A stretch of DNA of 64,000 nucleotides from Limnohabitans sp. (GTDB taxonomy: Bacteria; Pseudomonadota; Gammaproteobacteria; Burkholderiales; Burkholderiaceae_C): the NCBI GenBank assembly GCA_024642215.1, contig JAHEBO010000001.1, forward strand, positions 1-64,000, given 5' to 3'. The position numbers and the translations under genes were made by a program. Positions within the stretch are counted from its first letter, which is position 1. Each line of letters opens with the position of its first letter. Below the pieces are notes generated by a model that was not told where the DNA came from, did no database searches, and saw nothing but the letters and a program-made list of their open reading frames with translations. Below, in pieces: positions 24,437 through 32,813 of this stretch.

Positions 24437-25048
24437 TTATTTGCTGCTGAGATATTCGGCCACTGCCGCCATTTCAAGGGGCGACATTTTGACCACAATG
24501 GCATGCATCACGGCATTGTCATTGTTGCGTTCACGCGTGTTGAAATGCTTCAATTGTGTTTCTGTATACACCGCAAATTGACTGGCCAAGCGAGGCAAAG
24601 TGGCTGTGCCCTTTGCATCTGCGCCATGGCAGCTTGCGCATGCAGGTAATCCGCTGAATTTGTTGCCATTGTGGAAAATATAGTTGCCAACTGCAGCCAG
24701 ACCGGCATCTTTGGGCGCTTCAACGGGCACACTTTGTTTTTCAAAGAATTTGCCGACGGCCAGCATCTCGTCAGGGCTGAGCTTGGCCACCATGTCGCGC
24801 ATGGCCGTGCTTTTGCGTGCACCACTTTTGAAGTTGGCCAGTTGTTTGGCAATGTACTCATGATGCTGACCGGCCAAGCGCGGAAACACCTCACTGGATG
24901 AATCACCTTCTGCACCATGGCAGAGAAAACAAGAGCCAGAAATGATTTTCTTGGCCCTTGCTTCATCGGCTTGTGCCATGGCTGTTAAGCAAAAGCTGAG
25001 TGAAGTGAAGGCCGCAGCCAAGAACTTCACAATGGATGCGATCTTCAT
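24437..25048 (-). CDS. Diheme cytochrome c, c4-type
   Basis: 203 residues with a Sec signal peptide. Two heme sites in repeated domains: C40-FL-C43-H44 and C137-AS-C140-H141, the c4 layout. It follows the flavoprotein gene by 9 bases, so it is probably its electron acceptor or the heme subunit of a flavocytochrome c sulfide dehydrogenase. The neighbouring small cytochrome at 26351 is an alternative for that role. Confidence 0.88.
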   Translation of the reverse strand: MKIASIVKFLAAAFTSLSFCLTAMAQADEARAKKIISGSCFLCHGAEGDSSSEVFPRLAGQHHEYIAKQLANFKSGARKSTAMRDMVAKLSPDEMLAVGKFFEKQSVPVEAPKDAGLAAVGNYIFHNGNKFSGLPACASCHGADAKGTATLPRLASQFAVYTETQLKHFNTRERNNDNAVMHAIVVKMSPLEMAAVAEYLSSK

Positions 25049-25057
25049 AGTGCCAAC

Positions 25058-26341
25058 TTATGCCAGAGTGTCTGCCCAAATATTGCGTGCCCATGCCATG
25101 GCATAGCGGCCTTCCAATTCGTTGGCAGCGCTGGAAACGCCGCCCGAACCGGGCACTGCAAGCATGGTTTTCTTGTCGGCGTCGTAAGCATGCACACTGG
25201 CCACGTGAACCACATCTTCAGAGCTGACAAAACTGTAGCAAGTGTTGTTGTAGATAGGCATGTTGTTGGGCGTTTTGCCGCTCAACAATGCAACCACTGC
25301 TGCTGCACAAGTTTTACCGTGTTGATTGGCCATGTGACCCGATTTGGGCATGGCGGGCGCAATTTGAATGGAATCACCCAACACGTGAATGTTTTTGGCA
25401 GCCTTCGATTCAAAGGTGAGGAAGTCGACTTCGCACCAGCGTTTGTTGGCCGTGGCCAAGCCAGATTTGACGGCAATTTCGCCGGCACGCATGGGCGGAA
25501 TGACGTTTAACACATTGGCTTTGACATCGTCGTTGAATTCAAATTTCAAGGTGTTGGTGGCTGAATCAACATCCACGGCGTTGTGTTTGCCACGGTACTC
25601 GACAATGCCCTTGTAGCGTTCAGCCCAAGCTTTTTTGAACAACGGTCCTTTGGAAGTGACATCGTCGTTGGCATCCAAAATCAGAACCTTGCTTTTGGGC
25701 TTTGCTTTGCTGAAGTACTCTGCCACTTGGCATGCACGCTCGTAAGGGCCAGGAGGGCAGCGGTAGGGTGCCAATGGAATGGACAATGCGTAGACGCCGC
25801 CATCGGGCATGGCCTCCAATTGTTTGCGCAATGCCACAGTTTGAGCACCCGCTTTCCAAGCGTGGAGCACTTTGTCTTGAGCACCGGCCTTGTTCAGTCC
25901 TGGCAGTGCGTCGAACATGAAGTCAACACCTGGTGACAGAATCAATCGATCGTAGGGCACTTCAGAGCCACCCGCCAATTTGACGATGCGTTTGTCAGGA
26001 TCAATTTGGGTGACGTAGTCTTTGACCAAATTCACGCCATGGCGTTTGACCAAATTGTCGTAAGACGTGGTGATGTCGGCCATGGTTTTGCTGCCGCCAA
26101 TGACCAAATTGGAGATGGGGCAGGAGATGAAGCTGGCATTGGGTTCAATCAAGGTGACTTGAATGCCGTAGTCTGACCACATGCGGACATATTTTGCAGC
26201 GGTCGCACCGCCGTAGCCACCGCCCACCACCACAACTTTGGGACCATTGCCACCGGCGGTGCTTGCACAGCCAGACATCAGACCCATTGCGCCCAAAGCA
26301 GAAGTTGCAGAAGCAGTTTGAATAAATTGACGACGTTTCAT
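25058..26341 (-). CDS. fccB: Flavocytochrome c sulfide dehydrogenase flavoprotein subunit (FccB/SoxF-like)
   Basis: 427 residues. An FAD-binding GGGYGGATAAKY motif lies near residue 40, and the redox-active cysteines are in CPISNLVIGG and YRCPPGPYERA, as in FccB. The leader is a Tat signal (KRRQFIQ) that ends in a lipobox-like LMSGC, so a lipidated periplasmic form is possible. FccB oxidises sulfide to sulfur or polysulfide and passes electrons to a cytochrome c. AAGGAG precedes the ATG. It is in an operon with two cytochromes and DsrE. Confidence 0.92.
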   Translation of the reverse strand: MKRRQFIQTASATSALGAMGLMSGCASTAGGNGPKVVVVGGGYGGATAAKYVRMWSDYGIQVTLIEPNASFISCPISNLVIGGSKTMADITTSYDNLVKRHGVNLVKDYVTQIDPDKRIVKLAGGSEVPYDRLILSPGVDFMFDALPGLNKAGAQDKVLHAWKAGAQTVALRKQLEAMPDGGVYALSIPLAPYRCPPGPYERACQVAEYFSKAKPKSKVLILDANDDVTSKGPLFKKAWAERYKGIVEYRGKHNAVDVDSATNTLKFEFNDDVKANVLNVIPPMRAGEIAVKSGLATANKRWCEVDFLTFESKAAKNIHVLGDSIQIAPAMPKSGHMANQHGKTCAAAVVALLSGKTPNNMPIYNNTCYSFVSSEDVVHVASVHAYDADKKTMLAVPGSGGVSSAANELEGRYAMAWARNIWADTLA

Positions 26342-26350
26342 GACAACTCC

Positions 26351-26662
26351 TTATTTTTTCTGTGCTGCAAAGTAAGTTGCAATGGCCACGATTTGTTCAT
26401 CGCTATAACCCTTGGACAATTGATGCATGATGGTTGCAGGCTTGCGGCCTGCTTTGAAGTCCATCATTTTCTTCACGATGTCGTCTTTGTTGGCGCCTGC
26501 CAAAGCTTCATTGCCAGACTCGGCACGACCATTGGTGCCATGGCAGTTAGAACAACCAGCTGCCCAGCTGCGAACTTGCAAGGGATCGGGGGCATTGGTT
26601 TGAGCCTGAGCGCTGGTGGCAACGCTGAGAAGCGCAGCGCCAAAATAGAGCCAGTTTTTCAT
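26351..26662 (-). CDS. Small monoheme cytochrome c (FccA/SoxE-like)
   Basis: 103 residues from the ATG at 26662, which gives a clean signal peptide (MKNWLYFGAALLSVATSAQA); ATGs further upstream at 26674 and 26716 are alternatives. One heme, C37-SN-C40-H41, and a C-terminal Met-containing helix. It lies 9 bases from fccB and after a DsrE gene, so it is probably the heme partner of the flavoprotein. Confidence 0.85.
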   Translation of the reverse strand: MKNWLYFGAALLSVATSAQAQTNAPDPLQVRSWAAGCSNCHGTNGRAESGNEALAGANKDDIVKKMMDFKAGRKPATIMHQLSKGYSDEQIVAIATYFAAQKK

Positions 26663-26712
26663 ATGATTTGACATGTTGGAAGAATATAAAAATGAACAGT
26701 TCGGGTCTTGGT

Positions 26713-27138
26713 TCAAGGTCGGATGTAAACAAAGCCAGATTTAGCTTGTAAGTTTGCAACCTCAGCAACGCCTGAGGGCACAACAGAGGCTTCCATTACC
26801 ACTTTTTCTTTTGGAATTTTTCGGGTTTCAAGTGTGTTGTTGCAGACATTGAATTTCACGCCTTTGGTGGCCAAATCACCAATGGTGCCTGCAAAGGGTT
26901 GTCCGGAAGGTGTCATGGCACCCTCCAATAAAAAGTCAATGCCAGGGCCATGGGTGACCACGGTGATTTGGGCCTTGGGGTCGGCGGACAGGTGGTTGCG
27001 AATATTGCCCATCGCCCGCGCAGCTTGGGCCAAGCCCTCGTTCAAGTGGTAAACCACTTTGGTTTGAGCGTGCGACGCTGCGGTGAAGCACAAAGCGAGA
27101 GACAGTCCGCATGCACGGATCAAAGACATGGTATTCAT
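26713..27138 (-). CDS. Exported DsrE-family sulfur-carrier protein
   Basis: 141 residues with a Sec signal peptide (cleavage near ASHAQT) and a DsrE/DsrF-like fold: KVVYHLNEG, ITVVTHGPGIDFLL and NVCNNTLETRKI. The cysteine in the last segment matches the carrier cysteine position of the family. Most DsrE proteins are cytoplasmic, so a periplasmic form suggests it accepts sulfane sulfur from FccB. AAGGAA lies seven bases before the ATG. It probably heads or continues the arsR-dsrE-cyt-fccB-cyt operon. Confidence 0.84.
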   Translation of the reverse strand: MNTMSLIRACGLSLALCFTAASHAQTKVVYHLNEGLAQAARAMGNIRNHLSADPKAQITVVTHGPGIDFLLEGAMTPSGQPFAGTIGDLATKGVKFNVCNNTLETRKIPKEKVVMEASVVPSGVAEVANLQAKSGFVYIRP

Positions 27139-27206
27139 TAGCCGTTCCTTATTTATCTAGATGTTAATCCGGCGCGAAGGGACTTTGGCACAGTACTAAC
27201 CCGACT

Positions 27207-27551
27207 TCAAACTGACTCGAGACTTTCAGTGGCAATTTGCGTGCAGACGGCGCGGCAGAGGTCCACAAAGCTTGGATTGGCAATGCTGTAATAAATTTGA
27301 ACGCCATCTCTGCGTTTTTGGAGAATGCCCGCTTGGTAAAGGGTGCTGAGATGCTGCGACATATTTGATTGAGTGGTGTCGACCTCTTCCAGCAACTCGC
27401 TGACATTTTTTTCTCCAACACACAAGCAACTCATGATGCGCAAACGCATTGGCGCAGACATGACGCGAAAGATTTCAGCGGCACGATTGAAGGTGGCGTC
27501 GTCTTTTTCGAGAGTGTCGAATTGAATGGTTTTGTTGCTTTTCGCTTTCAT
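27207..27551 (-). CDS. ArsR/SmtB-family repressor, SqrR/BigR-like
   Basis: 114 residues of winged-helix DNA-binding protein (recognition region QSNMSQHLSTLYQAGIL). Cysteines at 42, 44, 99 and 103 lie in helix 2 and the C-terminal helix, the places where SqrR and BigR keep the pair that forms a tetrasulfide upon persulfide exposure; metal-site motifs of ArsR are not obvious. It is encoded next to sulfide-oxidation genes and diverges from the PCu(A)C gene. It is the likely local regulator of sulfur genes; the binding site is not proven. Confidence 0.87.
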   Translation of the reverse strand: MKAKSNKTIQFDTLEKDDATFNRAAEIFRVMSAPMRLRIMSCLCVGEKNVSELLEEVDTTQSNMSQHLSTLYQAGILQKRRDGVQIYYSIANPSFVDLCRAVCTQIATESLESV

Positions 27552-27708
27552 GGTTTGAAATATAGCCTGAAACCGTCATTTTGATTGCTCTCACTTTTTG
27601 CCATAATTGCGTCACGGGCATGCAGTGGATGTCCAAGATCTCGGCAACTGCGACATGACTTGTGGTGAAACGACTCACGTTGCACTAAAGTCAACCAAGG
27701 AAAAACCA

Positions 27709-28164
27709 ATGAAAACTTTGAAATTGACAGCGCTTGTGATGGGCGTTTTGTGGGCTGCTACTGCAGCGGCTCAGGTTGCTGTGGTGGCCGAGCCTTGGGC
27801 GCGTGCAACTGTTCAAGGACAAAAGGCAACAGGTGCCTTCATGAAAATCACCTCCAAAGAAGGTGCCAAACTGGTGGGTGTGAGCAGCCCTGCTGCGGGT
27901 GTCACTGAAATTCATGAAATGAAAATGGAAAAGGACGTCATGAAGATGGCCCCCATCAAGTTCTTGGAGATTCCGGCTGGCAAGTCTGTGGAGCTCAAGT
28001 CGGGTAGCTATCACGTCATGTTGATGGACCTGAAAGCTCCGTTGGCTGACAGTTCTGTGGTGCCCGTAACCCTCAGCTTTGAAAATGCAAAGGGTGTGAA
28101 GTCTCAAATTGACTTACAAGTTCCCGTGAAAACGATGAACATGCAACAACAACACAAGCATTGA
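27709..28164 (+). CDS. PCu(A)C copper chaperone
   Basis: 151 residues from the ATG at 27709; a longer frame adds an unlikely N-terminus. Sec signal peptide (cleavage near ATAAAQ). The copper-binding H(M)X10MX21HXM-type motif is present in EIHEMKMEKDVMKM and SYHVMLMD, and the C-terminus ends MQQQHKH. This periplasmic chaperone delivers Cu(I) to the CuA site of cytochrome c oxidase. Its presence beside cytochrome genes fits assembly of the terminal oxidase that takes electrons from sulfur oxidation. Confidence 0.9.
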   Translation: MKTLKLTALVMGVLWAATAAAQVAVVAEPWARATVQGQKATGAFMKITSKEGAKLVGVSSPAAGVTEIHEMKMEKDVMKMAPIKFLEIPAGKSVELKSGSYHVMLMDLKAPLADSSVVPVTLSFENAKGVKSQIDLQVPVKTMNMQQQHKH

Positions 28165-28167
28165 TCT

Positions 28168-28602
28168 TCAAACGGCCATTTGGGACTGAACCCATTTGGC
28201 CAAGTCGGATGCCGAACGTGCACCAGAAATTCGGGACACTTCTTTGCCGCCCTTGAACATTGCCACCGTGGGTATGCTGCGAATGTTGTGCTTGGCGCCC
28301 ACCTCTTGGTGCGCCTCTGTGTCCACTTTCACAAATCGGGCGTGTGGCTCCAACATGGCGCACGCCTTTTCATATTCGGGTGCCATCATGCGACAAGGGC
28401 CACACCAAGGTGCCCAGAAGTCGACGACCACAGGGACCTCGCTTTTTGCAATTTGGGCCGCCAAGCCAATAGACGTTAGGCTAGCAGGGTGCTTGTCAAA
28501 CAAAGGCTTGTGACAACTGCCGCAAGACAACTCAGCTTCTAATTGGTCCGTTGCAACTCGGTTGGTGCTGTTGCAGTGAGGGCAAACCAAGTGTGTTTTC
28601 AT
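28168..28602 (-). CDS. trxC: Thioredoxin 2 (TrxC)
   Basis: 144 residues from the ATG at 28602 (AAGGAA seven bases upstream); a start at 28632 is less likely. An N-terminal zinc ribbon with C7-PH-C10 and C27-GS-C30 precedes a thioredoxin domain with the WCGPC active site (C67/C70). TrxC is a cytoplasmic disulfide reductase linked to oxidative stress and may also reduce persulfides here. It converges with the PCu(A)C gene and diverges from OsmC. Confidence 0.94.
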   Translation of the reverse strand: MKTHLVCPHCNSTNRVATDQLEAELSCGSCHKPLFDKHPASLTSIGLAAQIAKSEVPVVVDFWAPWCGPCRMMAPEYEKACAMLEPHARFVKVDTEAHQEVGAKHNIRSIPTVAMFKGGKEVSRISGARSASDLAKWVQSQMAV

Positions 28603-28688
28603 GTCGATTCCTTTTAACGTCCTCTGATTCAAATGGCGCTTGTTTGTTGCTTTTCAAGGTCATCATGATGCATTCTTCACGGCAGGAA

Positions 28689-28730
28689 TTGATCTAAGTT
28701 AAATCTCAATGGGCTGGATTCCCTAAGAAT
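28689..28730 (+). promoter_or_regulatory. FNR-like promoter of the OsmC gene
   Basis: FNR-like box TTGATCTAAGTTAA (28689-28702), identical to the copy at 7596, followed after 21-22 bases by TAAGAAT (28724-28730) as -10. This is class II FNR/Anr spacing, and the site is 84-97 bases upstream of the OsmC start. It also lies upstream of trxC on the other strand. Confidence 0.6.
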
Positions 28731-28785
28731 GGCGGTGTGCATTGTTGTTTCTGCAAGCAGCCACATCTTATGGAGGCGTTCATTC

Positions 28786-29238
28786 ATGTCAGAAAAAACC
28801 ATTACCGTTGAACTTCGCCAACGCTCAAAATACCAATTTAACATTGAATTCAGCGAAGGCATGCCGCAGCTGATGACAGATGAGCCGGTACCTTTGGGTG
28901 AAGGCAAGGGGCCAACACCTGTTCATTTGCTGGCTGCAGCTGTAGGCAATTGCCTGAGTGATGCTTTGTATTTTGCGCTGGCCAAGTTCAAGCAATCGCC
29001 AGAGCCTATTCATACCGTGGTGAATGCGGAAGTTGGGCGCAATGCAGAAGGGCGCATGCGTGTTCTGCGGATAGAAGCCAAATTGCATTTGGGTGTGGAG
29101 GCAGACCAACTTGAACACCTTGATCGCGTGCTATCGCAATTCGAAGATTTTTGTACTGTGACGCAAAGTGTGGGGCAGGGCATTCCCATTCACACGCGTG
29201 TTTTGGATTCAAAGGGTGTCATTTTGAAAGGCCCTTGA
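28786..29238 (+). CDS. OsmC-family redox protein
   Basis: 150 residues from the ATG at 28786 (GGAGG 10 bases upstream). The OsmC thiol pair is present: Cys56 in AVGNCLSDA and Cys123 in EDFCTVTQSV. OsmC-type proteins reduce organic hydroperoxides and some also reduce persulfides. The upstream FNR-like box suggests expression under low oxygen. It converges on the antiporter gene. Confidence 0.88.
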   Translation: MSEKTITVELRQRSKYQFNIEFSEGMPQLMTDEPVPLGEGKGPTPVHLLAAAVGNCLSDALYFALAKFKQSPEPIHTVVNAEVGRNAEGRMRVLRIEAKLHLGVEADQLEHLDRVLSQFEDFCTVTQSVGQGIPIHTRVLDSKGVILKGP

Positions 29239-29280
29239 CGGTTCATTCAATCGGCGCAAAATGAATCCATTCACTTCGGG

Positions 29281-30546
29281 TCAAAGGGGCAGAAATTTCA
29301 AAGCAAGGGCTGCGATCAATGTGGGCAGCAATGCCCCGCCCAATAAGCCTAGCGCACTGATGCTTGCATTTTGAAATCCCTTCTTGAGCAAGGCAGCGCC
29401 TGCAGGGTTGGGTGCGTTGGCGATCACCGTGAGGCCACCGCCTGCAACGGCGCCTGCCACCAAGTTGTATTTGGCTTCGTCTGAAAGGCCTTCAATCAAA
29501 GAGCCCAAGTAGGTCAGGGCCGCATTGTCTGTGATGGCGGTCAGCCCCAATGCGCTGCCAAACAAAGCGTTGGGCGAAAGTTGGGTGAGCAGCGGTTGCA
29601 GCCACCACTGTTGCATGCCGCCAATCACCACCAAGCCCGCTAGGAAAAATGCAACCAGCAGCGCTTCTTTGAGGATCAAAGGGTTTTGGTGCTTGGGGTA
29701 GGCATGCGTCACACCTAAAAACAATAAAAATAAACCCAAAAACGCCACAGGGTAATGACCCAACACCACAACGCCTGCTAACAAAGCCAGATGGCTCAAG
29801 ACCAATGAGACAGGCACGGGGGCGATGCTTGAATTTTTGATATCGATCGGTTCTTTTTGCAGGTAAGGCTTGAGTGCATAAGCTGCCAGGCTGGCATTGA
29901 TCACCACAGCTACTGCCGATTTCCAACCAAAATTCAAAAGCATCCATGCGGAGTCCCACTGCCACGTGCTGGCCACCATCAGCACTGGCGGTGCGGCAAA
30001 TGACGTGAGAGTGCCCCCAATAGAGACGTTCACGAACAACACACCCAGTGTGAAATACTTGAGTCGCTCGGGCACCTTGGCATGAAATACCAGAGGTGCC
30101 AGCATCAGGGCTGCCAGCGTCATGGCTGCAGGCTCTGTGATCAAAGAACCAATCAAAGGCACGATGGCAAGTCCCATCCATGTGCGAACCAAGCTGGTGG
30201 GCAAGGGGACGCGTGATGCCATCGCACTGACAAGCTGTGTGACAGCAAACAAGACAGGGCGTGAAGCCGCCATGACCATCACCACAAACACAAACAAGGG
30301 TTCTGTGTAATGGCGTGACTCGGCATACGCCAGTGCTGCGGGACCACCTTGGAGGACTGCCATGGCACCGACCAAGATAAAAGCCCAAAAGCCGAAGACC
30401 ACTTCAACTTCGCTCAGCAAATGAAGAAGCCCAGAATGCTTGGGATAACTTTTGGCCAGAGCCGCAAAATAACTGACGGAGAAAGTATGGAGCAGTGCCA
30501 GCGCAAAGATGAGCGCAGCGATGTGTTCAATTTGCAAGGAGAACAT
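29281..30546 (-). CDS. Putative Na+/H+ antiporter (PF07399-type membrane protein)
   Basis: 421 residues with about twelve hydrophobic segments. The middle carries NVSIGGTLTSFAAPPVLMVAS and the end TAITDNAALTYLGSLIEGL, motifs of the ion-transporter superfamily with the conserved acidic residue in TDNA. It matches the putative Na+/H+ antiporter family common in Burkholderiales. Transport specificity is not demonstrated for most members. It closes the sulfur island on its right side and is separated from the phosphonate operon by 176 bases without a gene. Confidence 0.78.
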   Translation of the reverse strand: MFSLQIEHIAALIFALALLHTFSVSYFAALAKSYPKHSGLLHLLSEVEVVFGFWAFILVGAMAVLQGGPAALAYAESRHYTEPLFVFVVMVMAASRPVLFAVTQLVSAMASRVPLPTSLVRTWMGLAIVPLIGSLITEPAAMTLAALMLAPLVFHAKVPERLKYFTLGVLFVNVSIGGTLTSFAAPPVLMVASTWQWDSAWMLLNFGWKSAVAVVINASLAAYALKPYLQKEPIDIKNSSIAPVPVSLVLSHLALLAGVVVLGHYPVAFLGLFLLFLGVTHAYPKHQNPLILKEALLVAFFLAGLVVIGGMQQWWLQPLLTQLSPNALFGSALGLTAITDNAALTYLGSLIEGLSDEAKYNLVAGAVAGGGLTVIANAPNPAGAALLKKGFQNASISALGLLGGALLPTLIAALALKFLPL

Positions 30547-30721
30547 TTGTGTCAGGTCGAGCGAAGTCCGCGAGGCGGCCCGACCATCGCATGAACCTGC
30601 TATTCCCTTTGAACAGCACCCAAGACAAATCTTATATAGATTGAATTAACTGTGTGTTTCAAGGTCTATTGCAAACTGAGTGGGTGAGCAGGCAGGGGAG
30701 GTTGCAAACCTGCCTTGTTGG

Positions 30722-31381
30722 TTAAAACCATTCAATTTGTGGCCAACCCCGCTTGGCCGCTTCGGCGCGCAGTTTGACGTCGCCTTGCGTCACAGTGGCA
30801 TGCGTGACGGCCTCTAGCAAGGGGAGGTCGTTGATGGAGTCGCTGTAGCCCCAGGTTTCCAATTGTTCCCACTGCAAGTCTTGCGCATTGCACCAAGCTT
30901 TGAGTCGCGTCACTTTGCCTTCGCGCATGTTCAGCACGCCTTGCGTTCGTCCCGTGAACAAGCCTTCATGGACCTCGGCCTCTGTGGCAATTAAATCTTG
31001 AACACCCAAATAAGCTGCGGTGAGTTCAGTGATGAAACGGTTGGTGGCAGTGGTCATGACCACGCGGTCGCCATTGACTTGGTGTGATTCGATTTGAGCT
31101 TTGCCGCCAGCGCACAAGCGCGGAATTACCCAATCATTCAAAAATTCATGGCGCAGCGGTTCCCAATCTTGCGGTGATTTCAAGGTCAAGGTGCCAATGT
31201 AGAACTCACAAAAGGCCTGCACATCGACGGCACCCGATTTGTAGTCGTGCGCCATGGCCTCGTTCTTGGCCGAGAAGATGGCTTTGTCAAGAAAGCCTTT
31301 GTCGATCAGGAAGTCGCACCACAGCTGATCGCTGTCACCATCGAGCAGGGTGTGGTCTAAGTCAAACAGGGCCAGACGCAT
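30722..31381 (-). CDS. HAD-superfamily phosphatase (subfamily IB, SerB/PHOSPHO-like)
   Basis: 219 residues from the ATG at 31381; longer frames reach into the upstream gene. HAD motif I is MRLALFDLDHTLLDGD, motif II MTTATN, and motif IV GYSDSINDLPLL, so it is a phosphomonoesterase with a helical IB cap. The start lies one base after the aldehyde dehydrogenase stop. It is the last gene of the long leftward operon. The substrate is not known; a phosphorylated amino alcohol or phosphoserine would fit the operon. Confidence 0.85.
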   Translation of the reverse strand: MRLALFDLDHTLLDGDSDQLWCDFLIDKGFLDKAIFSAKNEAMAHDYKSGAVDVQAFCEFYIGTLTLKSPQDWEPLRHEFLNDWVIPRLCAGGKAQIESHQVNGDRVVMTTATNRFITELTAAYLGVQDLIATEAEVHEGLFTGRTQGVLNMREGKVTRLKAWCNAQDLQWEQLETWGYSDSINDLPLLEAVTHATVTQGDVKLRAEAAKRGWPQIEWF

Positions 31382-31382
31382 G

Positions 31383-32768
31383 TCAGTTGCTGCGCAGGTG
31401 CCAGGCTTTAGGGCGTGTGAAGGTGGCCAAACCTTCGCGTGACAAGGTGAGGCCAACACCGGAGTGGCCGTAGCCACTCCAAGGCAGGCGAGGGCTGACG
31501 CGGTCGCAGCAGTTCCAGTACACCGTGCCCGCGCGAACTTGAGACAGCACGTCGCGTGCATGTTCTTCATTGGGCGTATAAACACCCGCAGTTAAGCCGT
31601 ATTGCGTGTCGTTCATCAGGCGCACAGCTTCGGCATCGTCGCTGACTTTTTGGATGCCGATGATGGGACCAAAACTTTCTTCACGCATGAGGGTCATGCT
31701 GTGATTCACATTGTCAAAGACCGTGGCTTCAAACCAATTGCCTTTGCCACCCATGGGGCCCTTACTGCGCTGACCGCCGATCAAGCAACGAGCACCTTTT
31801 GCTTTAGCGTCGGCAATTTGATCTTCCAGCACTTTGAGTTGCGGTGCGCGTGTGAGGGGGCCGAGGTACGTGTCAGCTGCCATGGGGTCACCCATTTTGA
31901 ACGTGCGGATGGTGTCGACCAAGGCTTCGACAAATTTGTCATGAATGCTGGCATGCACATAAATGCGTTCAACCGAACAGCAGCTTTGTCCTGCGTTGTA
32001 CATGGCACCATCTGCCAATGATTGTGCCGCGGCAACGGGATCTGCATCGGCACAGACGTAGGTGGGATCTTTGCCGCCCAACTCCAACTGCAGTTTGGTC
32101 ATGCGCGGGCCCATCACGTTGGCAATGTGTTGGCCGGTGGCCAAAGAGCCTGTAAAGAACATGCCATCGAGTTGCTGTGCTAACAAGGCATTGCCTGTGT
32201 CGGCTGCGCCAATGAGCGTGGCAAAGACATCTGCGGGAATGCCCGCTTCGTGCAACAAACGGCCCATGGCCAAGCCGCTCATGGCCGCAAATTCGGAGGG
32301 CTTGTACAAAATGGCATTGCCCATGAGCAAGCCTGGTACAAACACATTGCCACCCACAAACCAGGGATAGTTCCAGGCGGAAATGTTGCCAATCAAACCC
32401 AAAGGAATGTGTTGAATTTGCTCGCACATACCGTCTTGGTTGAAGACCGTCTCGGTTTTGAGAATGCCTTCAGCTTCAGCCAAAAAGAAATCAACACGGC
32501 CTAGGAAACCATTCAGTTCATTGCGAGAATGGCCCAAGGGTTTGCCGGTTTCTTGCGTCATGATTTTGGCAAGGTCGTCCAGCTGCGTTTGGACCAAAGC
32601 ACGGAAACGTTGGATACAGGCCATGCGATCTGACAAAGGTGTGGCCGCCCAAGCAGCTTGTGCATTGCGCGCTTTTTGCGCTTTCAGGGCCACGGCAGCG
32701 CCATCGTCGATGGGCAGTTGGGTGATCAGTTCTTCGGTGGCGGGGTTGATGACGTCAAGCAGTTTCAT
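31383..32768 (-). CDS. Aldehyde dehydrogenase family protein (NAD(P)-dependent)
   Basis: 461 residues. The catalytic cysteine is in YNAGQSCCSVERI, the catalytic Glu in LQLELGGKDPTY, and the nucleotide-binding segment FFTGSLATGQ is intact. It oxidises an aldehyde to the acid. It lies between an amidotransferase gene and a phosphatase in the same operon as a glutamine-synthetase-like gene, an arrangement like the Puu pathway, where the aldehyde is a gamma-glutamyl intermediate. The exact substrate is unknown. Confidence 0.9.
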   Translation of the reverse strand: MKLLDVINPATEELITQLPIDDGAAVALKAQKARNAQAAWAATPLSDRMACIQRFRALVQTQLDDLAKIMTQETGKPLGHSRNELNGFLGRVDFFLAEAEGILKTETVFNQDGMCEQIQHIPLGLIGNISAWNYPWFVGGNVFVPGLLMGNAILYKPSEFAAMSGLAMGRLLHEAGIPADVFATLIGAADTGNALLAQQLDGMFFTGSLATGQHIANVMGPRMTKLQLELGGKDPTYVCADADPVAAAQSLADGAMYNAGQSCCSVERIYVHASIHDKFVEALVDTIRTFKMGDPMAADTYLGPLTRAPQLKVLEDQIADAKAKGARCLIGGQRSKGPMGGKGNWFEATVFDNVNHSMTLMREESFGPIIGIQKVSDDAEAVRLMNDTQYGLTAGVYTPNEEHARDVLSQVRAGTVYWNCCDRVSPRLPWSGYGHSGVGLTLSREGLATFTRPKAWHLRSN

Positions 32769-32813
32769 AGGTGTCCAATGGGTTCAATGTCTGAGTTGGC
32801 CAATTCAGCTTTC

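Noticed and set aside
30661-30721. Possible terminator after the HAD gene (GGCAGG...CCTGCC)
   Set aside because: The repeat has no T-run in the leftward direction and the stem is interrupted, so I do not call it.
30547-30721. Possible small gene or RNA between the antiporter and the HAD gene
   Set aside because: No frame with a start and ribosome site was seen, and no recognisable RNA structure.
31382-31585. N-terminal extension of the HAD phosphatase
   Set aside because: The extra residues are Cys/Ala-rich shadow of the aldehyde dehydrogenase gene; HAD motif I begins directly at the ATG at 31381.
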